Shown: positions 49,559 through 57,831 of the stretch, in pieces
How the letters are laid out: each line of letters opens with the position of its first letter
How positions within the stretch are numbered: position 1 is the first letter of the stretch
DNA from: Pseudalkalibacillus berkeleyi
GTDB lineage: Bacteria > Bacillota > Bacilli > Bacillales > Fictibacillaceae
DNA: 64,000 nucleotides
NCBI RefSeq assembly: GCF_021608225.1
Contig: NZ_JAKIJS010000001.1
Location: 2,232,001-2,296,000, forward strand
Direction: 5' to 3'
The notes under the pieces: model-generated
The model's database searches: none
Seen by the model: only the letters and a program-made list of their open reading frames with translations
What the model was told of the DNA's origin: nothing
Made by a program: the position numbers and the translations under genes

Positions 49559-49579
49559 GCCCGTAATTATTTACGAGCC
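49559..49579 (-). terminator. Terminator of the beta-oxidation operon
   Basis: GGCTCGTAA / TTACGGGCT (one wobble) with T8 on the minus strand, 20 bp after the operon's last stop. Confidence 0.8.
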
Positions 49580-49601
49580 TCCTTATCTTCTTATAAAGAG
49601 T

Positions 49602-50372
49602 TTATCCTTTTTTTGATTTTTTCAAGAATGCTTGAATTCGGTGAATATGCTCATCTGACTTTCGCATACGACATTGGGCATCACATTCTAAGTCTAATAC
49701 TTTTGTTAATTCGAGCACTTCTGTTGCATTCAAAATTAATTTTGATTCGATTTGAGCTTCAAACGACATTTGTAAAGTACTTGAAACAAGCTCTGTTGCT
49801 TGATCGTATGGATGGTCATCGACCAAAAAGTCTATGATTCCTAAATCATATGCTTCTTTGGCATGAAACGTTTTACCTTTCCATATCGCATGTTTTGTAT
49901 TTTGATAGCCAATCCGATTTTTCAGAAGGAAATGGCATCCCCCATCTGCTACTAGGCCTATATGTATGAAATTCAGCCCAAATTTTGCATCGTTCGAGGC
50001 AACGATATAATCTGAGGCAAGCGCTAGGCTAAATCCTAGACCAGCAGCTGGTCCATGAACTGCAGAAATGACGATTTTCGGTAATGTGTAAACCTTTAGA
50101 ATCATCTCTTTCACTTTTCCCATAATTTCTTGAAAGAGGACATCTGAAATGCTACTACTCATCGCTTGAATATCACCACCGGATGAGAAAGCCGTTCCAA
50201 CGCCTGATAAAATGATAACTTTTTGTTTCATATGAATGACTTCTTCAAGCCTCTCAACAAAACAATCAATCATTTCTACATTCAAGGCGTTCAATCTGTC
50301 AGGTCGATTAAATTCAAGATGAATAACTTCGTCTTTTACTTCCATTTTAATAAGTTCTATTGTCCTATTCAT
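49602..50372 (-). CDS. Enoyl-CoA hydratase/isomerase family protein
   Basis: 256-aa crotonase. Oxyanion-hole motifs are VGTAFSSGGDIQAMSS near 56-71 and HGPAAGLGFSLALASDYIVAS near 100-120. The second catalytic Glu of classical hydratases (near 132-140) is not evident (GLNFIHIGLVADGG), as in isomerases and divergent crotonases. GGAGG fixes the ATG at 50372. It is last in the five-gene fatty-acid oxidation operon. Confidence 0.87.
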   Translation of the reverse strand: MNRTIELIKMEVKDEVIHLEFNRPDRLNALNVEMIDCFVERLEEVIHMKQKVIILSGVGTAFSSGGDIQAMSSSISDVLFQEIMGKVKEMILKVYTLPKIVISAVHGPAAGLGFSLALASDYIVASNDAKFGLNFIHIGLVADGGCHFLLKNRIGYQNTKHAIWKGKTFHAKEAYDLGIIDFLVDDHPYDQATELVSSTLQMSFEAQIESKLILNATEVLELTKVLDLECDAQCRMRKSDEHIHRIQAFLKKSKKG

Positions 50373-50384
50373 ATTCTCCTCCAC

Positions 50385-51536
50385 TCATAATCGCTCAATT
50401 ATAGCTGCTGTTGCCATCCCATGACCAATACAAATCGTGAGTAGACCGTATCGCCCATTCGTGCGTTCTAATTCATGAAGTAAAGTCGTCATTAATTTTG
50501 CACCTGTTGCGCCTAAAGGATGTCCTAGCGCAATGGCACCTCCGTTTACATTGACTAGATCAAGTGAATACCCTAGTTCTTTATGCCAGGCTAGTACCAC
50601 TGGTGCGAACGCTTCATTAATCTCAACCAAATCCATGTCTTGAATGGATAATCCGGCTTTGTCCAATACCTTTCTTGTTGCAGGTATAACGCCATCAAGC
50701 ATCATCGTTGGATCCGATGCAACAACAACCCTTTGGACAATTCGTGCACGTGGCTTCATCCCTAGAGATTCCGCTTTACCACGTGACATCAATAATATCG
50801 CTGCAGCTCCGTCACTCATTTGACTCGCATTTCCTGCGGTTACAACTCCATCTGGCTTAAATACTGGCTTTAAATTACTTAAAGCCTCAAGTGATGTATT
50901 CCTTCTAGGTCCCTCATCAGTCGTTACGTTTATATCATTACCATCTATATCTACACCCGACATTGCAACGATTTCTTGATTGAATTTCCCCTCGTCCTGT
51001 GCCTTTATTGCTCTTTGGTGACTGTTGAAGGCATATTCGTCCAACTGCTTCCTGCTTAGTCCATAATGATCAGCTATAAGTTCAGCCGAGACGCCTTGAT
51101 GAACAAAGCTATATTTTTCTTTCAAGGAGTTGGGTATCGTTCGTTCATTTCCATCACTTAATAAAGGGACCATTGTCATATTCTCTACGCCAGCAGCAAT
51201 TGTGATATCCATATCACCTGCTAAAATTTCTTGGGCAGCAAAATGGAGGGCTTGTTGACCTGAACCACACATCCGGTTAATTTGCACGGAAGGTACCTCA
51301 ACTGGAAATCCTGAATCTAACGCAGCTAGTCTGCCAATATTAAATCCTTGTTCGGAGTGAGGTGTCACACACCCCATTACGATATCCTCAATTAATGATT
51401 TATCGATGTTTGCCCTCTTCGTCACTTCATCTAACACTCTACCAGCTAAGTGAACAGGGTGTGTATTTCGAAAAACGCCTTTTCTTTTACCAATCGCTGT
51501 CCTTACCGCTTCTACTATGACTACTTCACGGTTCAT
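50385..51536 (-). CDS. Acetyl-CoA acyltransferase (thiolase)
   Basis: 383-aa thiolase II/FadA type. Active-site Cys in QINRMCGSGQQALHFAAQ near 87, His in GGAIALGHPLGATGA near 338-352, and Cys in TICIGHGMATAAIIERL near the C-terminus. It cleaves 3-ketoacyl-CoA to acetyl-CoA. AGGAG sets the ATG at 51536; the 10-codon upstream extension overlaps the dehydrogenase gene. Member of the beta-oxidation operon. Confidence 0.93.
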   Translation of the reverse strand: MNREVVIVEAVRTAIGKRKGVFRNTHPVHLAGRVLDEVTKRANIDKSLIEDIVMGCVTPHSEQGFNIGRLAALDSGFPVEVPSVQINRMCGSGQQALHFAAQEILAGDMDITIAAGVENMTMVPLLSDGNERTIPNSLKEKYSFVHQGVSAELIADHYGLSRKQLDEYAFNSHQRAIKAQDEGKFNQEIVAMSGVDIDGNDINVTTDEGPRRNTSLEALSNLKPVFKPDGVVTAGNASQMSDGAAAILLMSRGKAESLGMKPRARIVQRVVVASDPTMMLDGVIPATRKVLDKAGLSIQDMDLVEINEAFAPVVLAWHKELGYSLDLVNVNGGAIALGHPLGATGAKLMTTLLHELERTNGRYGLLTICIGHGMATAAIIERL

Positions 51537-51562
51537 GTCAGTCTCCTCTCGGTCCAACGGAT

Positions 51563-52408
51563 TCATTCATAAGAATAGAATCCACGACCTGTCTTTACTC
51601 CGAAATGCCCTGCCTCAACAAGCTTACGTAAAATTTGAGGTGGACGAAAACGATCCCCATAGGCTTCAACTAAGCCCTCACTTGCATATAGCATCGTATC
51701 AAGTCCTACGTAATCGGCAAGCTGTAGGGGTCCCATCGGATAATTTAAACCTAGACGGATTGCCTTATCAACATCTTCTAGAGAGGCAACGCCCTCTTCA
51801 TAAATGCGCATACACTCGAGCATATGAGCGGACAGTGCACGGGTAGTGACAAAACCTTGTGTATCTTTGACCAAAACCGTCTCTTTACCAACTTCTTCTG
51901 AGATGGACTCAATCATTTTTACTGTCTCATTTGACGTATCGATGCCCTTTACGATTTCAATAAGCTTCATAACCGGGGCTGGGTTGAACCAATGCATGCC
52001 AATCACTTGATCTGCTCGGTTCGTTACAGCTGCAATTGATGTCACGCTTAATTCAGATGTATTTGTTGCGAGAATAGCATGAGTTGGTGCATATCTATCC
52101 AATTGTTCAAAGATCGTTCTTTTTAACTGTAAATTTTCGGGAACAGCTTCGATTATTAAATCACTTTCCTTACACGCTTGCTCAATTTCTAAGGTAGTCG
52201 TTATTTTACTTAATGTATTTGTTACCCTTTCTTGATTAATATGACCTGCCTTTTCGAGTCTTCCTAAACTCTTTTCAATTTTGTTGCGAGCCTTTAATAA
52301 AGCCTCTTCTGTAATATCTTGAAGAATCACATATTTACCACTCATCGCCATAGTTTGAGCAATACCATTCCCCATCAAGCCTGCCCCGATGACTCCGATT
52401 TTTTTCAT
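51563..52408 (-). CDS. hbd: 3-hydroxybutyryl-CoA dehydrogenase
   Basis: 281 aa, HBD/MmgB type. NAD motif IGVIGAGLMGNGIAQTMAMSG near 4-24, AILATNTSELSVTSIA near 112, GMHWFNPAPVMKLIEIVKG near 137 (catalytic His) and KDTQGFVTTRALSAHMLE near 182-199. It oxidises 3-hydroxyacyl-CoA in the third step of beta-oxidation. It lies between acyl-CoA dehydrogenase and thiolase in one operon. Confidence 0.93.
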   Translation of the reverse strand: MKKIGVIGAGLMGNGIAQTMAMSGKYVILQDITEEALLKARNKIEKSLGRLEKAGHINQERVTNTLSKITTTLEIEQACKESDLIIEAVPENLQLKRTIFEQLDRYAPTHAILATNTSELSVTSIAAVTNRADQVIGMHWFNPAPVMKLIEIVKGIDTSNETVKMIESISEEVGKETVLVKDTQGFVTTRALSAHMLECMRIYEEGVASLEDVDKAIRLGLNYPMGPLQLADYVGLDTMLYASEGLVEAYGDRFRPPQILRKLVEAGHFGVKTGRGFYSYE

Positions 52409-52451
52409 ATTAAATAGTCTCCTTTAAAATATGTAGACAATCAAAAAGCAA

Positions 52452-52481
52452 AAGGGTGTTCTGCTAAAGACATAACACCCT
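52452..52481 (-). terminator. Internal terminator or attenuator in the beta-oxidation operon
   Basis: AGGGTGTT / AACACCCT stem with a short T4 tail on the minus strand, between the acyl-CoA dehydrogenase and hbd genes. It may partly separate them. Confidence 0.6.
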
Positions 52482-52490
52482 CCTACAATT

Positions 52491-53636
52491 TTATAAGCCT
52501 AATTCCTTTGCAATAATTGACTTCATGATTTCATTCGTGCCTGCATAAATCGATGCTACAGGAATATCACGATATCGTCTTGCAATCTCATATTCTTCCA
52601 TATACCCATATCCACCATGGAGCTGCATACATTCAGTAGCGATTTTCCTAGCCATTTCTGTTGTCCAGTACTTTGCCATCGAAACTTGTTTGACTATATG
52701 CTTGTGCTCCATGTGTTCCATAATTAAATCATCTAAAAATGTTCTACCAAGCTCTACTTCTGTCGCCATTTCGGCTATACGAAATTGTACAGTTTGGAAA
52801 TCACTTATTTTCTTTCCAAATGCGTTTCGATTTTTTACGTATTCAATAGTCTGATTCAACATCTCTTCAGCCGCAGTTATCGCTTCAATTGCAACTATTA
52901 ATCTTTCCTGTTGAAGTTGTTGCATTAAATAGTAGAAACCTTTTCCTTCTTCACCAAGTAAATTGGATGCTGGTACTCTAGCATCTTCAAATATAAGTTC
53001 TGCAGTATCCTGGCTATGGAGCCCGATCTTGTTTAGTTTCTTCCCTCTTGTAAATCCAGACGTATCTCGTTCGACTACGATCAAGCTTATTCCTTTGTGT
53101 GCTGGAATGGCTTTCGGATCTGTCTTACAAACGACGACGATTATGTCTGCATGGATGCCATTTGTGATAAACGTTTTTTCACCATTTAATATATAGTCAT
53201 TACCATCTCGTACCGCTGTCATCTTAATACCTGCAAGATCAGATCCTGCGCTAGGCTCTGTCATCGCAATGGCAGTGATCGAATCACCAGAAATACAACC
53301 AGGTAACCATCGATTCTTCTGCTCCTCATTGCCATATTCAGCAAGGTAGGGTGTGACAATATCATTATGCAAACCGACTCCAACTAAACTAGAACCAACA
53401 CGTTCAAGTTCTTCTAGCAGTACGACGGAATATCCAAAGTCTGCATTTAGTCCACCGAATTGTTCATCCACCCAAGGGCATAAGAAGCCACTATTCCCCA
53501 TCTTAGTCCAGAACGAACGAGGGATGATTCTGTCCTCTTCCCATTGATCATAAAAAGGATACGCTTCTTTTTTCAGAAATTTGCGTAACGCGCTTCGAAA
53601 AATGTGGTGCTCCTCTTGCAAGTATCTAGCTGACAT
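52491..53636 (-). CDS. Acyl-CoA dehydrogenase, long-chain/IVD type
   Basis: 381 aa. FAD and substrate motifs: TAIAMTEPSAGSDLAGIKM near 125, NGEKTFITNG near 151, and the C-terminal QLHGGYGYMEEYEIARRYRD. The usual catalytic Glu in YEGT is replaced (IYAGTNEIMKSII), but a Glu is present in RLIVAIEAITAAEEML near 245, the position used by long-chain and isovaleryl-CoA dehydrogenases. So the enzyme should be active with a relocated base. GAGGG fits the ATG at 53636. Second gene of the beta-oxidation operon. Confidence 0.9.
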   Translation of the reverse strand: MSARYLQEEHHIFRSALRKFLKKEAYPFYDQWEEDRIIPRSFWTKMGNSGFLCPWVDEQFGGLNADFGYSVVLLEELERVGSSLVGVGLHNDIVTPYLAEYGNEEQKNRWLPGCISGDSITAIAMTEPSAGSDLAGIKMTAVRDGNDYILNGEKTFITNGIHADIIVVVCKTDPKAIPAHKGISLIVVERDTSGFTRGKKLNKIGLHSQDTAELIFEDARVPASNLLGEEGKGFYYLMQQLQQERLIVAIEAITAAEEMLNQTIEYVKNRNAFGKKISDFQTVQFRIAEMATEVELGRTFLDDLIMEHMEHKHIVKQVSMAKYWTTEMARKIATECMQLHGGYGYMEEYEIARRYRDIPVASIYAGTNEIMKSIIAKELGL

Positions 53637-53659
53637 CCACAATCCCTCTTCTCCTACGT

Positions 53660-55228
53660 TTATGGCGTTTGGATTTCCCGGTCACGTTTAAACTGTTTTT
53701 TCAATAAGAATTTTTGGATCTTACCACTCGCATTTCGTGGCAACTCCGTCTCGAAAATATATTTTCTTGGTCTCTTGTAATCTGCTAATGCTGTACTTGA
53801 TTTACAGAATTCTTCTAACATATCTTCTGTCAGCTTTTCATCCTTCTTTACGATGATGGCTGTAACCATTTCGCCCCACTTCTCATCAGGTGTGCCTAAG
53901 ACTGCCACATCAAGAACACCTTCGTGTTCATATAGAAGGTCTTCCACTTCCCTCGGATACACATTTTCTCCCCCGGATATGATCATGTCATCCACACGAT
54001 CCGCTACATACAGATAACCATCCTTATCCATATAGCCTAGATCCCCTGTATGATACCAATCCTTATACATCGCTACCTTGGATGCATCTTCACGATTGTA
54101 ATACCCGACCATCATACTCGGCCCTTGAACGATGATTTCACCAATTTCTCCTGGAGGTAAGACATCCTCTGGTTCTGAAGGTCCATGTTCATTTGGTCTA
54201 ACAACGCGTACTTCATGGTTCAAGAACGGTTTTCCGGCTGATCCTGCTTTCGTCAATTGTTCATCCTCAGATAGGAACGTAATGGCAGGTCCCATTTCCG
54301 TCATACCATATGCTTGTATGAGATTGACTCCTAATTTCTCTTTACATGCTCGTACTAATGCTGGCGCCATTGGTGCTGCACCATACAGTCCATACTTCAA
54401 ACTACTAATGTCATACGAGGCATGATCCTGCTGTAGCATCATATTCCACATCGTAGGTGCACCGAAGAATACTGAAACGTTCTCTCTGTCAATGACCTCT
54501 AAAACTTGCTTCGGATCGAAATGATGGATAATGACATTCGTCGCACCAACATGTACACGTGGAAGGAAACAACAATGTAATTCAGCACAATGGAACATAG
54601 GGGCTCCAACCAAGCCAATATCATTCTCTGAAATATTGATCATAGCAATACAAGCAAGGCTTTGTTCTACCATATCCCGGTGTCTATGCAATACACCTTT
54701 TGGTCTACCTGTCGTTCCACTCGTGTACATAATCGCGTATAAATCATTCTCATCCACTTCAATATTGGGCTCATTTATCGAAGTATCTTTCATTCGTTCG
54801 TGGTAATTGACTGCATAATTAGGACAATTTTTACTTATACACCAGAAAGACGTATCTTCTGCTTTCGCTTGTATAGCAGCCACATGTGGCTCAAGCATTT
54901 CTTCAAACAAAAAGATACTCGGTCTCGCATCTTCTAAAATATAAGCGACTTCTTGTGCTTTTAATCTGAAATTAATTGGGTTAATGACTGCCCCGATCTT
55001 GGCACATGCGAAATATGTCGTTGCGAATTCCATATTGTTGAATAAGTATGTTGAAACGCGGTCCCCTTTACGCACACCGGATTCAACAAACGCATTTGCT
55101 AGTTGATTAACCTTCTCGTTCCATTCTTGATAAGACCAACGTTGATTCGTACTTGCATCTACTAGTGCCTCTTTTGTCGGAAACTTTTGTACCGTTTGAT
55201 TAAATAATTTACCAATCGTCACATACAT
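53660..55228 (-). CDS. Long-chain fatty-acid-CoA ligase
   Basis: 522-aa ANL-superfamily acyl-adenylating enzyme. ATP motif YAIMYTSGTTGRPKGVLHRHRD near 168-189, YGMTEMGPA near 305, DWYHTGDLGYMDKDGYLYVADR near 393-414, and the catalytic Lys in RNASGKIQKFLLKKQF near 503. It activates fatty acids to acyl-CoA for the downstream enzymes and so leads the operon ligase - acyl-CoA dehydrogenase - hbd - thiolase - crotonase. No FadR-like operator was found upstream. Confidence 0.92.
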   Translation of the reverse strand: MYVTIGKLFNQTVQKFPTKEALVDASTNQRWSYQEWNEKVNQLANAFVESGVRKGDRVSTYLFNNMEFATTYFACAKIGAVINPINFRLKAQEVAYILEDARPSIFLFEEMLEPHVAAIQAKAEDTSFWCISKNCPNYAVNYHERMKDTSINEPNIEVDENDLYAIMYTSGTTGRPKGVLHRHRDMVEQSLACIAMINISENDIGLVGAPMFHCAELHCCFLPRVHVGATNVIIHHFDPKQVLEVIDRENVSVFFGAPTMWNMMLQQDHASYDISSLKYGLYGAAPMAPALVRACKEKLGVNLIQAYGMTEMGPAITFLSEDEQLTKAGSAGKPFLNHEVRVVRPNEHGPSEPEDVLPPGEIGEIIVQGPSMMVGYYNREDASKVAMYKDWYHTGDLGYMDKDGYLYVADRVDDMIISGGENVYPREVEDLLYEHEGVLDVAVLGTPDEKWGEMVTAIIVKKDEKLTEDMLEEFCKSSTALADYKRPRKYIFETELPRNASGKIQKFLLKKQFKRDREIQTP

Positions 55229-55562
55229 ACTTGTTCCTCCTTATTATGAATAAATATGGTTAACATTGAACATTTATCCTCGAGCACTGATGCAGAATGT
55301 ACTCCTCCTTGTATCATTTTCTATATAGGTAATTCTTGATGTATAGGGTTAAATCCTACTGATTTTTGAATTTTCGTTCAATTTAAGTGAAAATGATGTA
55401 AAATCTGAATAAATTTAATATGTTTAGGATTAATTGTCGAAAAAAAGGGGTAATAAACTAGTAAGCAATCACGAAGTAACTAATAAGATCTGCACTCTAC
55501 TCAAACTTTTGATCAAAGCAAAAATGACCATACACATATAAAATGGATAGGAGGAATTCGCG
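55229..55562. other. Divergent intergenic region
   Basis: No gene seen. The stretch carries AT-rich sequence and must hold promoters for the ligase operon (minus) and the IDEAL protein (plus). TTGATC near 55509 and CATATAAAAT near 55535 are poorly spaced for a sigma-A promoter. Confidence 0.5.
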
Positions 55563-55904
55563 ATGAGTAGCCTAAAGCTACCTATTTTCTACAACGGCGA
55601 TTGGGTGACTGGAAAAACAATTAATGATGAGATTATCCAAGGATTTATTCATTCGATTCATCCTGCAAATGGGACTGTCAAAATTCGTATTACGAAATCG
55701 GATAACAAGAAAATTGTCGGTAAGACAATCGAAACGTTCATCCATCGGATTAGTCCACTGACAGAATCGATTGATGACCAGGAAGTTTTCCTCGAAAATC
55801 TCATTGACGTTGCCTTACTGACGAAAGACAAAGATTGGTTCTTAGAAGTCTGGGATCGTTTAGCAGAACTTCGAAAGCAAAAAGAAACAACAATGCCATG
55901 CTAA
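55563..55904 (+). CDS. IDEAL-domain protein
   Basis: 113 aa. The N-terminal half is a small beta-rich domain (FYNGDWVTGKTINDEIIQGFIHSI, KIRITKSDNKKIVGK), and residues 78-106 form an IDEAL domain (ENLIDVALLTKDKDWFLEVWDRLAELRK). IDEAL domains occur in Bacillales proteins such as YpiB and the competence adaptor-like proteins, and are thought to bind partner proteins. The specific role is unknown. GGAGG precedes the ATG. Monocistronic, with a terminator downstream. Confidence 0.75.
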   Translation: MSSLKLPIFYNGDWVTGKTINDEIIQGFIHSIHPANGTVKIRITKSDNKKIVGKTIETFIHRISPLTESIDDQEVFLENLIDVALLTKDKDWFLEVWDRLAELRKQKETTMPC

Positions 55905-56022
55905 ACAGAAAATAGACAGACCTTAATGACATAACGGGTTCACTTGTGAGATGAAAATGAAAAAACGCAGACCAAATTACAAGGGAAATCACAAAGTGTT
56001 TGCGTTATAACTCACATCTAAA

Positions 56023-56050
56023 AGGCTTAGAGATCTCCCCCTCTAAGCCT
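56023..56050 (+). terminator. Terminator downstream of IDEAL gene
   Basis: AGGCTTAGAG / CTCTAAGCCT perfect 10-bp stem, then T5. It lies 120 bp beyond the stop. Confidence 0.8.
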
Positions 56051-56151
56051 TTTTCTTTGTTTATTAATTATTATATTAAGCAAGCGCTCCTCGATTACTG
56101 AGTAAATTATTATCAAGATGTTATCATAAAAATTAAGTATCTAATGGAACA

Positions 56152-56694
56152 CTAGTTGTTGAACAGACGCATTACGAAACCATCTTCTTCAACATCAGGG
56201 ATAAAAAAGGTGACTCCATAACTTGAAGCTACAGCCATAATCATTGTCCAAAGAATTAAACTAGTCATCATCCAGCTGGTTACTACCTTCCTATTAGAAC
56301 CGAAGCTCATACCCATAAACGCTGAAATATGAGAGCCGACAAAAAAAGGGCCAATAATTGTTAATCCAGGTAAACCATACTTATCAAAAAGCGCTCTGGC
56401 ACGTTTACCTTTTTTCGACTCTTCCATTCCTTCGGCGTTAGCTTCTGTCGTAATATATTCCTCTTGCTTAACATGTTGCATGCGATTTTGTTTATGTTTT
56501 CGCTTTCTCATCCATTCCTTTACATGATCTACAAAAATAATTAACAGAACCACTGTCAGTGCATTTCCTAAAAAGGCAAGTATCGCTGTCATTAATGGAG
56601 ACATGCCCCCGATGACAGCTAATGGAATCACAATAACAAGTTCAAATAACGGAATCGCTGCCAAGATAAACACAAACAGATAAGATAAAAACAT
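56152..56694 (-). CDS. Small multidrug export protein family (PF06695)
   Basis: 180 aa with four predicted helices (about 5-35, 38-60, 115-140, 145-165). The family motif is AAIPLFELVIVIPLAVIGGMSP at the N-terminus and ALFDKYGLPGLTIIGPFFVGSHISAFMG near 102-130. The middle (65-95) is a charged cytoplasmic loop (KEWMRKRKHKQNRMQHVKQEE). The export function of this family is only inferred by name. It is the last of three minus-strand genes after an XRE regulator. Confidence 0.8.
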   Translation of the reverse strand: MFLSYLFVFILAAIPLFELVIVIPLAVIGGMSPLMTAILAFLGNALTVVLLIIFVDHVKEWMRKRKHKQNRMQHVKQEEYITTEANAEGMEESKKGKRARALFDKYGLPGLTIIGPFFVGSHISAFMGMSFGSNRKVVTSWMMTSLILWTMIMAVASSYGVTFFIPDVEEDGFVMRLFNN

Positions 56695-56711
56695 AGTCCC
56701 AATTCCCCTCT

Positions 56712-57143
56712 TTATTCATATAGTTTTTTAATTTCTGACCAGAAAATAAAATACTGCCCTATCCCGAGTACAGTCAAAATTATGACAGGAAACAACTCGA
56801 TCCCTTTAAACAGAGCAACAAAAACTATGGCTGTCGGAATAGCAAAATAATAATATATATACACTTTTCGACAAGCCCGATACGTAATGTATTGATGCCC
56901 TTCATCTTCTTCTTTTAGCTCATAGGGAATAAAGGTGAAAATACGAATCTTGCGGTCGGGAAATTTTCGGTTGTAATAGACCATCATCCCAAAATAAATT
57001 GTGACAAAGATAACGTAAAAAATGGAAAAAATCACAAAAAAGTCATCCCGCTGCTCCAATACTATGCTCTTAGAATATATCACCGCAATACCCATCAGGA
57101 ATATACTCATTGTAAATGGTGAACGTAAAAACCGTTCAATCAT
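56712..57143 (-). CDS. Membrane protein paired with XRE regulator
   Basis: 143 aa with four predicted helices (about 10-25, 33-55, 97-112, 115-135) around a cytoplasmic segment FIPYELKEEDEGHQYITYRACRKV. It overlaps the XRE gene by 1 bp. XRE + membrane protein pairs of this type are common in Bacillales; the membrane protein is thought to modulate the regulator. I do not recognise a named family. Confidence 0.65.
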   Translation of the reverse strand: MIERFLRSPFTMSIFLMGIAVIYSKSIVLEQRDDFFVIFSIFYVIFVTIYFGMMVYYNRKFPDRKIRIFTFIPYELKEEDEGHQYITYRACRKVYIYYYFAIPTAIVFVALFKGIELFPVIILTVLGIGQYFIFWSEIKKLYE

Positions 57144-57349
57144 TATTCATCCTCCCCCTCTATCCAAAACACTTCCTCTAGATCGACACGTAGCGCTTTA
57201 GCAATTTTCAACGCTAATAGAACGGAAGGGGCATAGTCACCTTTTTCAATCATGCCAATGGTTTGGCGTGAGGCTTTAACTAATTCACCTAAATCAGATT
57301 GAGTATAACTATGTCTTGCTCTTAATTCCTTAACTCGATTAATCAGCAT
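57143..57349 (-). CDS. XRE-family transcriptional regulator
   Basis: 68-aa Cro/C1 helix-turn-helix: LINRVKELRARHSYTQSDLGELVKASRQTIGMIEKGDYAPSVLLALKIAKALRVDLEEVF. The start is taken at the ATG at 57349, as in homologues that begin with M-L-x-N-R-V-K; the frame extends to an ATG at 57367, and both have weak RBS. First of three genes with the paired membrane protein and the small export protein. Confidence 0.85.
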   Translation of the reverse strand: MLINRVKELRARHSYTQSDLGELVKASRQTIGMIEKGDYAPSVLLALKIAKALRVDLEEVFWIEGEDE

Positions 57350-57446
57350 ATGATAAACAACCCCCATTACCGTTTATTCCCATCTAATTGTAAGGTTTTC
57401 TTAACATTAAGTCAATATAATTTGTCATTTTGTTAAGTATTTATAC

Positions 57447-57629
57447 CATAACTTCTTTGGTATTTTGAAACAAGAAATGTATTATTGGGAAACATTAGTA
57501 AGCTATGAGGAATTAGAAAGCCGAATTGAAGAATATATCCACTGGTACAACCATGAACGTTCAAAAGAAAAATTGGATGGACTGAGTCCAGTCAAATACC
57601 GAACTCAATCCATCCAATCAGTTGCATAA
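57447..57629 (+). pseudogene. 3' remnant of an IS3 (IS150-type) transposase
   Basis: The last 60 or so codons of an orfB transposase remain: NFFGILKQEMYYWETLVSY, then EELESRIEEYIHWYNHERSKEK and LDGLSPVKYRTQS before the stop. This is the C-terminal end of the rve domain, including the catalytic Glu region (FFGxLKxE). No upstream part, start or paired ends remain. Confidence 0.85.
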
Positions 57630-57675
57630 TAAAACTCTAATTTTTAAGGGTAACCCCATTTCAATGGGAAATACA

Positions 57676-57723
57676 GTGCGTTTTACTTTGATATTTATTT
57701 GTTTACACCCCTGAAGTAAACCC
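57676..57723 (-). pseudogene. Short remnant related to the pseudogene at 33779-34056
   Basis: 48 bp that are 42/48 identical to 33988-34035. On the minus strand it reads GFTSGV-stop-TNKYQSKTH against EFTSEVQTSIYQSKTH. It follows directly after the transposase remnant, so an IS may have inserted in or beside this gene. Confidence 0.55.
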
Positions 57724-57831
57724 ATAATTATTGACAAGGCTGTCTATTTGAGACTATGTTTTCCACTTTTTTGCCTCATGGACCCTCCGTGAGCATGTGA
57801 TTTCCACTAGTTTCGCTATCTCACGAGCGCT

